The notes: generated from the letters alone by a model not told the origin. 64,000 bases of DNA from Paraburkholderia solitsugae (GCF_013177695.1 NZ_WOEY01000009.1:26906-90905); one strand, 5' to 3'. Counted from the stretch's first letter, positions 52,638 to 62,317 are shown. Translations and numbers: made by a program.

Positions 52638-53648
52638 TTACTTCGCGTTGGCCAGTGCCACAGCCGTGTCCAGCATACGGTTCGAGAAGCCCCACTCGTT
52701 GTCGTACCAGCTCGACACCTTCACCAGACGGCCCGACACCTTGGTCAGCGTGGCGTCGAACGTCGACGAAGCCGGGTTGTGGTTAAAGTCGATCGAGACC
52801 AGCGGTGCGTCGTTGTAACCGAGGATGCCCTTCAGCGCGCCTTCCGACGCTTCCTTCATGATCGCGTTGACTTCTTCGACCGTCGTGTCGCGCGCGGCGA
52901 TGAACGACAGGTCGACGACCGACACGTTGATAGTCGGGACGCGAATCGCGTAGCCGTCCAGCTTGCCGTTCAGTTCCGGCAGCACGAGACCCACTGCCGA
53001 TGCAGCACCGGTCTTGGTCGGGATCTGGCTGTGCGTGGCCGAACGCGCGCGGCGCAGGTCCTCGTGATACACGTCCGTCAGAACCTGGTCGTTCGTGTAC
53101 GCGTGGATCGTGGTCATCAGACCGTTCACGAGGCCGATCTTGTCGTTCAGCGGCTTGACGAGCGGTGCCAGGCAGTTGGTCGTGCACGATGCGTTCGAGA
53201 TCACCGTGTCCGATGCCTTCAGGACGTTGTGGTTCACGCCGTAGACGATCGTTGCGTCGACGTCCTTACCACCCGGCGCCGAGATGATGACCTTCTTTGC
53301 GCCGCCCTTGATGTGCGCGCTGGCCTTTTCCTTGGTCGTGAAAAAGCCCGTGCATTCCATCACGACGTCGACGCCCAGCTCGCCCCACGGCAGTTCTGCC
53401 GGGTTGCGGTTAGCCAACACGCGGATCTTGTCGCCGTTGACGACCAGGTAGTCACCGTCCACCGACACTTCGCCCGGGAACTTGCCGTGCGCCGTGTCGT
53501 ATTGCGTCAGGTGAGCGTTGGTCTTGGCATCACCAAGATCGTTGATGGCGACGATTTCGATATCGTGCTTCTTGCCGTTTTCATAGAAGGCGCGCAGCGT
53601 GTTGCGGCCGATCCGGCCGTAGCCGTTGATTGCGACGCGAATCGTCAT
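52638..53648 (-). CDS. gap: Glyceraldehyde-3-phosphate dehydrogenase, type I
   Basis: Glycolytic/gluconeogenic dehydrogenase. The 336-aa protein has the NAD fold [15 protein letters not shown], the catalytic C155 in [13 protein letters not shown] and His182 in [10 protein letters not shown]. An Asp at position 37 (AINDLG) suggests NAD rather than NADP. It is downstream of tkt on the same strand with a 95-bp gap. It draws on triose phosphate from the Entner-Doudoroff and pentose-phosphate enzymes also encoded in this window. Confidence 0.98.
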   Translation of the reverse strand: MTIRVAINGYGRIGRNTLRAFYENGKKHDIEIVAINDLGDAKTNAHLTQYDTAHGKFPGEVSVDGDYLVVNGDKIRVLANRNPAELPWGELGVDVVMECTGFFTTKEKASAHIKGGAKKVIISAPGGKDVDATIVYGVNHNVLKASDTVISNASCTTNCLAPLVKPLNDKIGLVNGLMTTIHAYTNDQVLTDVYHEDLRRARSATHSQIPTKTGAASAVGLVLPELNGKLDGYAIRVPTINVSVVDLSFIAARDTTVEEVNAIMKEASEGALKGILGYNDAPLVSIDFNHNPASSTFDATLTKVSGRLVKVSSWYDNEWGFSNRMLDTAVALANAK

Positions 53649-53743
53649 GGTTTATCTCCTGATGGCTGAAAAAAAATCGTCCATGTGGGTCTGATCTGCC
53701 GGGATTGCCGCGCGTAGGGTCGCGCGGCAGCCTCGCACGCAGG

Positions 53744-55765
53744 TCAGCCGAGTGCGGCTTTGGCCGTCTCTACGACGTGCTCGACGGTGAAGCCGAAATG
53801 CTTGAACAGAACACCAGCCGGGGCCGATTCGCCGAACGTGTCGATGCCGACCACGCCGCCTTCCAGACCCACGTACTTGCGCCAGAAATCCGTCACACCC
53901 GCTTCGATCGCGACGCGGCGCACGCCGTGCGGCAGCACGCGTTCACGGTATTCGGCGTCCTGCTTGTCGAACACGGTAGTCGACGGCATCGACACGACAC
54001 GTGCTGCGATGCCTTCGCGAGCCAGCGGCTCGACCGCGTTCAACGCCAGTTCGACTTCCGAACCGGTGGCGATCAGGATGATCTTGCGCGCGACGATTTC
54101 GTCATTCCAGTCGCGCAGCACGTAACCGCCCTTCTCGATGTTGGCGATCTGCGCGTCCGTGCGCGCCGAGAACGGCAGGTTCTGACGGCTGAAGATCAGG
54201 CACGACGGACCGTGATGCTCGACCGCGTGGGTCCAGGCCACCGCCGTTTCAACTGTATCGGCCGGGCGCCACACTTGCAGGTTCGGAATCAGACGCAGGC
54301 TTGCGACGTGTTCGATCGACTGGTGAGTCGGGCCATCTTCGCCCAGACCGATCGAGTCGTGCGTGAACACGAAGATCGACGGCGCTTTCATCAGCGCGGC
54401 GACGCGCAGCGCATTGCGGCTGTAGTCCGAGAACGTCAGGAACGTGCCGCCGAAGGCCTTGAAGCCGCCATGCAGCGCGATACCGTTGATCGCGGCGCTC
54501 ATGCCGAATTCGCGCACGCCATAGTTCACATAGTTGCCGGCTGCCTTGCCTTCAGCGTTCACACGCACCGGCTTGGCGGCCTTCCAGTTGGTCAGGTTCG
54601 AACCGGTCAGGTCGGCGGAGCCGCCGAGCAATTCCGGCAATACAGCCGACAAACCTTCGATAGCCTGTTGCGATGCCTTGCGCGTCGCGACGGTTTCCGC
54701 GCGCTCGTTCGCACCGGCGATGATGGCCTTGGCCTTTTCTTTCCAGTCGGCGGGCAGTTGCTTCGCGTCGCGGCGCTTGAATTCAGCTGCTTCCTGCGGA
54801 TATTTTGCTGCGTACGCGGCGAACGCCTTGTCCCAATCGGATTCGATGCGCGCGCCGGCTTCCTTCGCGTCCCATGCTGCGTAGACTTCCTGCGGAATCA
54901 CGAACGGCTCCCACTTCCAGCCGATCGCTTCACGCGTTGCCGCGATTTCCTTGTCGCCGAGCGGTGCGCCGTGCGAATCGTGGCTGCCGGCCTTGGTCGG
55001 CGCGCCTTCACCGATCACGGTCTTGCAGCAGATCAGCGTCGGCTTGTCCGACAGCTTGGCCTGCTTGATCGCCGCGTCCACTGCGTCGACGTCATGGCCG
55101 ACCACGTTCGGAATGACGTTCCAGCCGTACGCTTCAAAGCGTTTCGGCGTGTCGTCGTGGAACCAGTGGACCACTTCGCCGTCGATCGAGATACCGTTGT
55201 CGTCATAGAACGCGATCAGCTTGTTCAGCTTCAGCACGCCCGCAAGCGAGCAGGCTTCGTGCGAGATGCCTTCCATCAGGCAGCCGTCGCCGACGAACAC
55301 ATACGTGTGGTGGTCGACGATCTTCGCGTCAGGCTTGTTGAATTCGGTGGCGAGCAGCGATTCGGCGAGCGCCATGCCGACGGCATTGGCCAGACCCTGG
55401 CCGAGCGGGCCGGTGGTGGTCTCGACGCCCGGCGTGATGCCGTATTCCGGATGACCCGGCGTCTTCGAGTGCATCTGGCGGAAGTTCTTCAGCTCTTCCA
55501 TCGGCAGGTCATAGCCGGTCAGATGCAGCAGCGAGTACAGCAGCATCGAGCCGTGGCCATTCGACAGAATGAAACGGTCGCGATCGGCCCACTGCGGGTT
55601 CGTCGGATTGTGGCGCAGGTGGCCCGACCACAAAGCCACGCCGATTTCGGCCATGCCCATCGGCATGCCGGGGTGGCCGGAATTCGCTTTTTGAACGGCG
55701 TCCATGGACAACGCGCGGATTGCGTTAGCCATCAGGGAAGTGGGTGCGGGAGACGGGGTCGTCAT
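53744..55765 (-). CDS. tkt: Transketolase
   Basis: Thiamine-diphosphate enzyme of the pentose-phosphate pathway. The 673-aa protein has [18 protein letters not shown] near the start, the ThDP-binding [18 protein letters not shown] with [10 protein letters not shown], the pyrimidine domain ([35 protein letters not shown]) and the C-terminal transketolase fold. The frame extends to 55921, but [20 protein letters not shown] at 55765 matches family starts. Confidence 0.97.
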   Translation of the reverse strand: MTTPSPAPTSLMANAIRALSMDAVQKANSGHPGMPMGMAEIGVALWSGHLRHNPTNPQWADRDRFILSNGHGSMLLYSLLHLTGYDLPMEELKNFRQMHSKTPGHPEYGITPGVETTTGPLGQGLANAVGMALAESLLATEFNKPDAKIVDHHTYVFVGDGCLMEGISHEACSLAGVLKLNKLIAFYDDNGISIDGEVVHWFHDDTPKRFEAYGWNVIPNVVGHDVDAVDAAIKQAKLSDKPTLICCKTVIGEGAPTKAGSHDSHGAPLGDKEIAATREAIGWKWEPFVIPQEVYAAWDAKEAGARIESDWDKAFAAYAAKYPQEAAEFKRRDAKQLPADWKEKAKAIIAGANERAETVATRKASQQAIEGLSAVLPELLGGSADLTGSNLTNWKAAKPVRVNAEGKAAGNYVNYGVREFGMSAAINGIALHGGFKAFGGTFLTFSDYSRNALRVAALMKAPSIFVFTHDSIGLGEDGPTHQSIEHVASLRLIPNLQVWRPADTVETAVAWTHAVEHHGPSCLIFSRQNLPFSARTDAQIANIEKGGYVLRDWNDEIVARKIILIATGSEVELALNAVEPLAREGIAARVVSMPSTTVFDKQDAEYRERVLPHGVRRVAIEAGVTDFWRKYVGLEGGVVGIDTFGESAPAGVLFKHFGFTVEHVVETAKAALG

Positions 55766-56100
55766 GTCGAGTCCGGAGACAGAGTCAGAAAGCGGTGCGC
55801 GCTTGCGGCCCGGATGCTCGAATGCCAGTCCACTTCGGCGCACGGTGCGGCGCCAGTAGACGCGAAACGGGCAGAGCAAACGGACAAGGCTGAAAGCGTG
55901 ACATTCTAACAGAACGTTCACCGGCCCCCTGCGCGCAAGCCCGCCTTGCTACCTGGTTCCGGGCTGGTTGCGCGCTAGTTCCTGGGTGGCCGCGCGTTAG
56001 TTTCGAGCCGGCGCTGCACGCGGATAGGGGGCGCGCCGCGCTTGCGCCTTTACAATTAAGCGACACCAACCCACCATGCTCCGAACGGAGCCCGCCATCC
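55766..56100. promoter_or_regulatory. Divergent promoter region between tkt and speE
   Basis: No gene is visible. It holds a TAGAAT box for tkt (55908-55903, minus) and a TACAAT box for speE (56051-56056, plus). Two near-identical motifs, GCGCGCTAGTT and CGCGCGTTAGTT (about 55970-56003), sit between them and could be regulator half-sites. Confidence 0.45.
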
Positions 56101-56970
56101 GTGAGCGCTCCCCTGTTGTTTCAACCGACCGCCGACGCAGTCTACGGATTTCCGAGCGCGCGGCGGCTTGCGCGCGTCGATTCGCCTTACCAGCGAATTG
56201 AGGTATGGGACACGCCGCAACTCGGCCGGCTGTTTACGCTCGACGGCCGCCCGATGACTTCCACCGGCGACGAATTCATCTACCACGAGTGCATGGTGCA
56301 TCCGGCCGCGCTGGCAGATCCATCGCCGAAGGCAGCGCTGGTGCTGGGCGGCGGCGACGGCGGCGCCGCGCGGCAACTGCTGAAACACCCGGGCATCGAG
56401 CGGATCGTGGTGGCGGAGCTCGACGCCGAAGTCGTGCGCCTGACTCGCAAATATTTGCCCGAAGTTCACGGCGGCACTTTCGACGATCCGCGCGTCGAGT
56501 TGGTGATCGGCGACGCCGCGGATTACGTCGTGGGGGTTGCAGCGCAGTTCGATCTGGTCGTCTTCGACCTGACGCCTCCTGACTCGCCCGCCGCGGGCCT
56601 ATACACACCGGACTTCTACATACAGCTCAAGCGCGTCATGAGCCCGGCCGCGACGCTCTCGCTGCATCTCGGCTCGCCGTACTTCCATCCGGAACGCGTC
56701 GCCGGCCTCCTCGACGATCTGCGCGACACCTTCGCCATCGTGCGCACGATGAGCACATTCATCCCGCTCTACGGCTCACTCTGGATGATGGCGACCGCCA
56801 GCGACACGCTCGACCCCGCCGCCCTCACCGTCGAAGCGCTCGCCGAGCGCCTTGCCGCGCGTCGAATCGGCCCGCTGAAGCACTACGACCCAGCCTTGCA
56901 CGCCGGACTGTTCTCGGCATCCCGGTCCGTGCGCGATAAACTAAGTCAATTCTTAAAGCCATCGAGCTAA
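56101..56970 (+). CDS. speE: Spermidine synthase-like aminopropyltransferase
   Basis: The 289-aa protein has the SpeE fold: an N-terminal beta domain (YQRIEVWDTPQLGRLFTLDG), the decarboxylated-SAM site LVLGGGDGGAARQLLKH, the acidic VAELDAEVVRLTRKYLPE and the catalytic-Asp loop FDLTPPDSPA. That loop reads DLTPPDSPA where classical enzymes have D-x-TDP-x-GPA, so the second acidic residue is replaced by Pro, and substrate choice may differ. The start is a GTG. A TACAAT box lies about 45 bp upstream. Confidence 0.88.
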   Translation: MSAPLLFQPTADAVYGFPSARRLARVDSPYQRIEVWDTPQLGRLFTLDGRPMTSTGDEFIYHECMVHPAALADPSPKAALVLGGGDGGAARQLLKHPGIERIVVAELDAEVVRLTRKYLPEVHGGTFDDPRVELVIGDAADYVVGVAAQFDLVVFDLTPPDSPAAGLYTPDFYIQLKRVMSPAATLSLHLGSPYFHPERVAGLLDDLRDTFAIVRTMSTFIPLYGSLWMMATASDTLDPAALTVEALAERLAARRIGPLKHYDPALHAGLFSASRSVRDKLSQFLKPSS

Positions 56971-57084
56971 CGCGTGGGCAGAATGCACGGTTCGGTCGGC
57001 ACGCGCTATCGGTGTATCGATACGCGACCGCCCGCCTGGCCTCGCAGCATGCATCCAGCAAACCCAATAGATCCGGAGAATCCC

Positions 57085-57498
57085 ATGACCGCCCCCCGCC
57101 CAGCCGGTGTGCCCTGGTTGACCCCCTATCTGACGGTGCGCGACGCGCGTGCCGCGACCGCGTTCTTCGAAGCGGCATTCGGTTTCGAGGTACGTGATAG
57201 CGTCCAGGACGACGGTGTCGTCATGCATGTCGAGATGACCTATCAAGGCCAGCTGATCGTAATGTTCGCGCCGGAAGGCGCGTTCGGCTCGGCGGCGAAA
57301 ACACCCAAAAGCGCGGGCGCGATTGCGCCGCAATCGTTCTATGTCTATGTCGACGATGTCGACGCGGTTTACACGCGGGCGCTAGCCGCCGGCGCAAAAT
57401 CGCTGAGCGAGCCACAGGATCAATTCTGGGGCGACCGGTTTGCCCAGGTCGAAGATCTGGACGGCTACCGTTGGGCGCTCGCTCGCCACCTTTCGTGA
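57085..57498 (+). CDS. VOC family protein (glyoxalase/bleomycin-resistance fold)
   Basis: The 137-aa protein shows the paired beta-alpha-beta-beta-beta modules of the VOC superfamily: PYLTVRDARAATAFFEAAFGFEV in the first half and FYVYVDDVDAVYTRALAAGAKSL ... DQFWGDRFAQVEDLDGYRWALA in the second. It resembles the PhnB/YdfO-like branch. Substrate and metal are not evident. The ATG at 57085 has GGAGA upstream. It lies between speE and rsmE on one strand. Confidence 0.87.
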   Translation: MTAPRPAGVPWLTPYLTVRDARAATAFFEAAFGFEVRDSVQDDGVVMHVEMTYQGQLIVMFAPEGAFGSAAKTPKSAGAIAPQSFYVYVDDVDAVYTRALAAGAKSLSEPQDQFWGDRFAQVEDLDGYRWALARHLS

Positions 57499-57517
57499 AC
57501 CAATGAGTATTTTTCTG

Positions 57518-58258
57518 ATGCCTCGCTTCTTCGTCGGTACGCCTCTCAAGCCCGACGACATCATGCAGTTGCCCGATGATGTCACGCGCCACATCCTCGT
57601 GCTGCGTTTGCAGCCCGGCGATTCGATCGTGCTTTTCAACGGCGAAGGCGGCGAATACAGCGCCGAACTCGTCGAAGTCGAACGCCGCTCAGCCAAGGTG
57701 AGAATTCACGAATTCCGCAATATCGAAGTGGAAGCACCGTATCACCTCACCCTCGCGCAGGGCATTGCCGGCGGCGACAAGATGGACTGGCTCATCGAGA
57801 AGGCGGTCGAACTTGGGGCATCGTGTTTCGTGCCGCTGACCACCACGCGCAGCGTCGTGCGTCTTTCCGGCGAACGCGCGCAGCGGCGGCATGTGCACTG
57901 GCAGGGCATCGTGCGGGCGTCGTGTGAACAATGCGGGCGCAATCGCTTGCCGGAAGTGATGCCGGTGCGTGAGATCGCCACGTGGCTCGGCGCGCTGCCT
58001 CGCACGCCTGAAGAAGGCGAAATGCGCATTCTGCTGTCGCCGCGCGCCAGCATCAGTTTTTCGGCGCTGCCGGTCAATCCGCCATTCGGGCGCGTGACCG
58101 TGCTGGTCGGACCGGAAGGCGGTTTTTCGGCGGCGGAAGAAGCCGCTGCGACCGATCACGGATTTACTGCCGTGGGTCTCGGACCGCGCGTGTTGCGCAC
58201 GGAAACCGCCGGCATCGCCGTGCTCTCGGCGCTGGCAGCTCGCTGGGGCGCCTGGTAA
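57518..58258 (+). CDS. rsmE: 16S rRNA (uracil-1498-N3)-methyltransferase
   Basis: SPOUT-class methyltransferase that modifies U1498 in the decoding region. The 246-aa protein starts MPRFFVG, has the N-terminal PUA-like domain (HILVLRLQPGDSIVLFNGEGGEY), LTLAQGIAGGDKMDWLIEKAVELG, and the knotted C-terminus with VTVLVGPEGGFSAAE and LGPRVLRTETAGIAVLSAL. An ATG five codons earlier exists but does not match the family. It ends in a strong terminator. Confidence 0.96.
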   Translation: MPRFFVGTPLKPDDIMQLPDDVTRHILVLRLQPGDSIVLFNGEGGEYSAELVEVERRSAKVRIHEFRNIEVEAPYHLTLAQGIAGGDKMDWLIEKAVELGASCFVPLTTTRSVVRLSGERAQRRHVHWQGIVRASCEQCGRNRLPEVMPVREIATWLGALPRTPEEGEMRILLSPRASISFSALPVNPPFGRVTVLVGPEGGFSAAEEAAATDHGFTAVGLGPRVLRTETAGIAVLSALAARWGAW

Positions 58259-58282
58259 GTCGACTTTCGAGTACCAAAAGCA

Positions 58283-58312
58283 AAGGCCCGCCAATTGGCG
58301 GGCCTTACTCTT
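58283..58312 (+). terminator. Intrinsic terminator after rsmE
   Basis: A perfect 10-bp stem AAGGCCCGCC-AATT-GGCGGGCCTT is followed by a pyrimidine-rich ACTCTTTCTTTT. Confidence 0.85.
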
Positions 58313-58359
58313 TCTTTTGCTACAGCAGGCAGCGCTCAGGCACCCTATTCAGGCCTACC

Positions 58360-58920
58360 TTAGGCAAACGAATAAAACACCCGGAACGCAACCTTGCGCT
58401 CGGCCCAGAACTCGGACGCTTCGCGGAACACGTCCAGTAGCGTCTCGCGCCCTTCCTTGTCGAACTTTTGTGCGACCGGCAGCTGCTCGAGCACGATGAC
58501 GAATCCGGGCTGCGTGCCTGCCTTATGGACCAGATCAGTCAGGCAATCGTAGAGCGCGTCGTAATTCTTGCCGAAATGCTTCGGAAACAGGAACGACGTA
58601 GCAATGGTCTCCAGCACTTCCTGTTTGGACTGAGCGTTCGCGCAGTACGCGTACAGAAAATGCTGGCCGAGATGATTGGCTTCGTCAGCGAGATCCTGCA
58701 CGCGAAACGCGCGGATCGACTGTACGATGTTCGGTCGTACGGTCTTGAAAAGACTCATGGGCTCCTCATTCGATGCAAGCACAGTGCTGCCTTCGCTCTG
58801 GGTATCCCGGCCCTGGTCGCCGGCGCGCATCCGCATGACGCGCTGGAACAAATTGCCGTCGCCGGCCGCGAAAAGATCCGTCGCGACTCCGGAGTCGTGC
58901 GCGTAGACGTTGTCGCTCAT
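58360..58920 (-). CDS. Barstar family ribonuclease inhibitor
   Basis: Cytoplasmic inhibitor paired with the upstream ribonuclease. The 186-aa protein ends in a barstar domain (about residues 70-186) with the helix-2 motif FPKHFGKNYDALYDCLTDL; Asp121 and Asp125 correspond to the barstar aspartates that plug the RNase active site. The first 54 residues are an unusual polar extension, and a later start at MSLFKT (58758) would give a 132-aa protein. The start at 58920 is preferred for its GGGAT spacing; 58929 is possible. It begins about 16 bases past the ribonuclease stop, so the two are co-transcribed. Confidence 0.85.
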   Translation of the reverse strand: MSDNVYAHDSGVATDLFAAGDGNLFQRVMRMRAGDQGRDTQSEGSTVLASNEEPMSLFKTVRPNIVQSIRAFRVQDLADEANHLGQHFLYAYCANAQSKQEVLETIATSFLFPKHFGKNYDALYDCLTDLVHKAGTQPGFVIVLEQLPVAQKFDKEGRETLLDVFREASEFWAERKVAFRVFYSFA

Positions 58921-58936
58921 GCCGTTCATCCCGATG

Positions 58937-59353
58937 TCATTCAACAATACGATTAAAACTGGTGTAATGGTCGTCCGAGTAATAACAGTTGTCGATCCGC
59001 TGTAGCGGACCTCCGCAGACGATGCGACGCGCCCCGCGGTTTCGCGAGCGAGGCGTGGGAACGGTGTATTCGTGGTAATAGCCGCGCCGATGCGGCGGCA
59101 GCAACCGTTCGCGATTGCCGAATACGATGCCGTCCTTCTCATACGGGTAAGGCCCGCCCGCGGCAATCAAGTTCAATGTATTGACCGCTTCGCGCGGCAA
59201 CTGCGCCGGCGCGATAGTGCCCTGCACCTGTGCTTGTGGTTCGGCGGGTGCCGTGTAGTCGCGCGCAAACGCGCCAGGCACGGAGCCCGATAAAGCGCAG
59301 AGCGTCAAAGCACCGATCAGCACGCCTTTGATGCGTTGCCACTTGCGTGCCAT
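58937..59353 (-). CDS. Secreted ribonuclease of the RNase Sa/barnase (N1/T1) family
   Basis: Extracellular or periplasmic guanyl-type RNase. The 138-aa precursor has a signal peptide (GVLIGALTLCALSGSVPGAFA, likely cut after A30), a short linker, and a catalytic domain from LPREAVNTLNLIAAGGPYPY. Active-site residues align with RNase Sa: Glu95 in YYHEYTVPTP, Arg106 and Arg110 in RNRGARR, and His129 in YSDDHYTSF. Two cysteines (C113, C123) could pair. It forms an RNase-inhibitor unit with the following barstar gene. Confidence 0.88.
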   Translation of the reverse strand: MARKWQRIKGVLIGALTLCALSGSVPGAFARDYTAPAEPQAQVQGTIAPAQLPREAVNTLNLIAAGGPYPYEKDGIVFGNRERLLPPHRRGYYHEYTVPTPRSRNRGARRIVCGGPLQRIDNCYYSDDHYTSFNRIVE

Positions 59354-59770
59354 GAATCAAGGTTCCCCGCTGTTAGATCACGAGTTTGACGACCATGAAA
59401 GTCGTAAGGGTATCGCTAAAACCCCACAGAATCAACGTTCACCGGACAGACAAAAGCTTCCAATCGCGCGGAAAAGAGCCACGGAACGGGCTTTGACGAC
59501 TTTTGACAGAATATTTAGCCTACGCAAGCTAAAATTAACTTAATGAAGCAAAAGGAACGGGCCAAAACCCACTGGCCACCCGTTGCGCAGCCCATTCCCT
59601 GCAGTGAAAGCCGTACGGTTCCTGCCGTCTCTCGGAGGCGGAATGGTCTCATTCAGCCATTTTTGGGTGGCTATCTCCAGTTCACCCACAGGCGTGCCCG
59701 TTGCAGGCACGCCTTTTTTTTTGCATGGCGCTCAATCAACCGGCGCCATGCCTCGCTCCCGAATCAGGAA
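59354..59770. other. Intergenic region holding a plus-strand RNA candidate
   Basis: Between two minus-strand genes there is no credible reading frame. A TTGACA box (59503-59508) lies 21 bases before TAAAAT (59530-59535), too far apart for a standard promoter. An inverted repeat TTTAGC/GCTAAA lies between them. The right half is the structured RNA described separately. The ribonuclease promoter should lie at the left end. Confidence 0.5.
59570..59722 (+). ncRNA. Putative structured RNA ending in a strong terminator
   Basis: A plus-strand intrinsic terminator (GGCGTGCC-CGTTGCA-GGCACGCC, then T9, 59691-59722) ends a transcript that no plus-strand gene explains. Upstream, complementary arms nest: CTGGCCACCC (59572-59581) with GGGTGG..CCAG (59665-59680), and inside it CCATTCC (59592-59598) with GGAATGG (59640-59646). 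That is the shape of a compact sRNA or leader. It does not match 6S, tmRNA, SRP RNA or common riboswitches that I know. The 5' end and promoter are uncertain. Confidence 0.5.
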
Positions 59771-62065
59771 TTATCGGGACGCGATCACGTCTGCGACCAG
59801 CAGCGCCGTCATGTTGACGATGCGGCGAACCGTGGCCGAAGCCGTCAGCACGTGCACCGGCTTGGCCGCGCCCAGCAGCATCGGACCAATCGCGATGTTG
59901 TTGCCCGCAGCGGTCTTCAGCAGGTTGTACGAGATGTTGGCCGAGTCGATGTTCGGCAGCACCAGCAGGTTCGCGTCGCCTTCGAGCGTCGAGTCGGGGA
60001 GCACTTCGCGGCGCAGATTCGCGTCGAGCGCGAGGTCGCCGTGCATTTCGCCGTCCACTTGCAGATCCGGTGCGCGCTCGCGCAGGATTGCCAGCGTGTC
60101 GCGCATTTTCTGCGCGGTCGGCGCATTGCTTGAGCCGAAGTTCGAATGCGACAGCAGGGCGACCTTCGGTTCGATACCAAATCGACGCACTTCCTCGGCG
60201 GCCATGATCGTGATCTCGGCCAGTTGCTCCGGCGTCGGATCGACGTTCACGTGCGTGTCGACCAGGAAAATCTGGCGATTCGGCAACACCAGTGCGTTCA
60301 TCGCCGCGTAGACCTTCGCGCCTTCCTTCTTGCCGATCACCTGATCGATGAAGTGCAGATGGCGATGCGTGGTGGACACCGTGCCGCAGATCATGCCGTC
60401 CGCCTCGCCCTTTTCCACCATCATTGCGCCGATCAGCGTGGTGCGGCGGCGCATTTCGAGCTTCGCCATCTGCTCGGTGATGCCCTTGCGGGACATCATC
60501 TTGTGATAGTCCTGCCAGAAGTCGCGGTAACGCTCGTCGTGGTCGGTATTCACGACCGTGTAGTCCTGACCCGCGATGAGACGCAGGCCGTAACGCGCGA
60601 TGCGCTGTTCGATCACCGCCGGACGGCCGATCAGGATCGGCTTCGCGAGCTTTTCGTCGACGATGATCTGCATGGCGCGCAGCACACGCTCTTCTTCGCC
60701 TTCCGCGAACACAATGCGCTTCTTTTCCGGCTCGACGCTACGCGCCAGCTGGAAAATCGGCTTCATGGTCGTGCCGCTGTGATACACGAACTGCTGCAGA
60801 TGCTGTTCGTACGCTTCCATGTCCTCGATCGGACGCTCGGCGACGCCTGAATCCATCGCGGCCTTCGCCACCGCCGGCGCGACCTTGACGATCAGGCGCG
60901 GGTCGAACGGCTTCGGGATCAGATAGGCCGGACCGAACGACAGATCCTGGATGCCGTAAGCCGTCGCGACGATATCGCTCTGCTCCTGGCGTGCCAGTTC
61001 GGCGATCGCGTTGACCGCCGCGATTTCCATTTCGCGCGTCACTGTCGTCGCGCCCGCATCCAGCGCGCCGCGGAACAGGAACGGGAACACCAGCACGTTG
61101 TTCACCTGGTTCGGGTAGTCGGTACGGCCCGTGCACAGCACGGCGTCCGGACGCACTTCGAGCGCCAGTTCCGGCAGGATTTCCGGGGTCGGGTTCGCCA
61201 GCGCCAGGATCAGCGGCTTGTCAGCCATCTGCTTGACCATGTCCTGCTTCAGCACGCCACCGGCCGACAGGCCGAGGAAAATGTCCGCGCCGCCGATCGC
61301 CTCAGCGAGCGTGCGAGCGTCGGTTTCGCGTGCGAAGCGTTCCTTGTCCGGGTCCATCAGTTCGACGCGGCCCTTGTAGACCACGCCGGCCAGGTCGGTG
61401 ACCGTGATGTTTTCGAGCGGCAGGCCGATGTCGACCAGCAGGTCCAGGCAGGCCAGCGCTGCCGCGCCCGCGCCGGACGACACCAGTTTGACCTGCTTGA
61501 TGTCCTTGCCGACCACCTTCAAACCGTTGGTGATGGCCGCCGCGACGACGATCGCCGTACCGTGCTGGTCGTCGTGGAAGACCGGAATCTTCATGCGCTT
61601 GCGGCATTCGCGTTCGACGATGAAGCAGTCCGGCGCCTTGATGTCTTCAAGATTGATACCGCCGAAGGTCGGCTCCAGCGCGGCGATCACCTCGACCAGC
61701 TTGTGCGGATCGGACTCGTTCAGCTCGATATCGAACACGTCGATGCCGGCGAACTTCTTGAACAGGACGGCCTTGCCTTCCATGACCGGCTTCGACGCGA
61801 GCGGCCCGATATTGCCGAGACCCAGCACCGCGGTGCCGTTCGTGACGACGCCGACCAGGTTGCTGCGCGCGGTGAAACGGGCGGCGTTCAGCGGGTTTTC
61901 GACGATTTCCTCACACGCGAACGCGACGCCCGGCGAGTACGCCAGCGCGAGGTCGCGCTGGTTGATCATCTGCTTGGTCGGGGCGATCGCGATCTTCCCG
62001 GGAGTCGGGAACTCGTGATAATCGAGGGCGGCTTCGCGGAGTTTGGTATTGACGGGAGTCGACAT
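59771..62065 (-). CDS. maeB: NADP-dependent malic enzyme with phosphotransacetylase-like domain
   Basis: Oxidative decarboxylation of malate to pyruvate with NADPH formation. The 764-aa protein joins a malic-enzyme half (residues about 1-430: LAYSPGVAFACEEI, TNGTAVLGLGNIGPLASKPVMEGKA, FHDDQHGTAIVVAAA, SSGAGAAALACLDLLV) to a PTA-like half (about 440-764: RIVFAEGEEERVLRAMQIIVDEKLA, SNFGSSNAPTAQKMRDTLA) that in MaeB is regulatory, sensing acetyl-CoA. The ATG at 62065 (MSTPVNTKLRE) is preferred over the longer frame. Confidence 0.95.
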   Translation of the reverse strand: MSTPVNTKLREAALDYHEFPTPGKIAIAPTKQMINQRDLALAYSPGVAFACEEIVENPLNAARFTARSNLVGVVTNGTAVLGLGNIGPLASKPVMEGKAVLFKKFAGIDVFDIELNESDPHKLVEVIAALEPTFGGINLEDIKAPDCFIVERECRKRMKIPVFHDDQHGTAIVVAAAITNGLKVVGKDIKQVKLVSSGAGAAALACLDLLVDIGLPLENITVTDLAGVVYKGRVELMDPDKERFARETDARTLAEAIGGADIFLGLSAGGVLKQDMVKQMADKPLILALANPTPEILPELALEVRPDAVLCTGRTDYPNQVNNVLVFPFLFRGALDAGATTVTREMEIAAVNAIAELARQEQSDIVATAYGIQDLSFGPAYLIPKPFDPRLIVKVAPAVAKAAMDSGVAERPIEDMEAYEQHLQQFVYHSGTTMKPIFQLARSVEPEKKRIVFAEGEEERVLRAMQIIVDEKLAKPILIGRPAVIEQRIARYGLRLIAGQDYTVVNTDHDERYRDFWQDYHKMMSRKGITEQMAKLEMRRRTTLIGAMMVEKGEADGMICGTVSTTHRHLHFIDQVIGKKEGAKVYAAMNALVLPNRQIFLVDTHVNVDPTPEQLAEITIMAAEEVRRFGIEPKVALLSHSNFGSSNAPTAQKMRDTLAILRERAPDLQVDGEMHGDLALDANLRREVLPDSTLEGDANLLVLPNIDSANISYNLLKTAAGNNIAIGPMLLGAAKPVHVLTASATVRRIVNMTALLVADVIASR

Positions 62066-62317
62066 AAGGCGGGCTTCTAAGGGCGGATTAGAATAGATGT
62101 TCGACGGCATTGTAGCCCCAATTGGCGGCTCAATTCCTTCAATACGGGTACAACTGCCGCGACTGAAACATAGCGAAAGGCGGACGTGGCGCGATTTGGG
62201 CCGACCACGCATTGAATCGGAGTTGAATGCGAATAGAGTGTTTACCCGCGGGCTTCGCCGTACAATGCGCGCCGTTCGCTGTTTTTTGTTGCACTTACCC
62301 GCTCACCTACTGCCACC

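Noticed and set aside
53705..55909. Very long open frame (734 codons) on the plus strand opposite transketolase
   Set aside because: The GC-rich codon bias of tkt keeps the antisense frame open; the translation is Arg/His-rich and resembles no protein family. Similar antisense frames opposite purB, leuS, purH and pyrC were dropped for the same reason.
59570..59722. 6S RNA or a known riboswitch as the identity of the structured RNA
   Set aside because: It lacks the conserved 6S closing-stem and bubble sequences and the TPP, FMN, cobalamin and glycine aptamer consensus strings.
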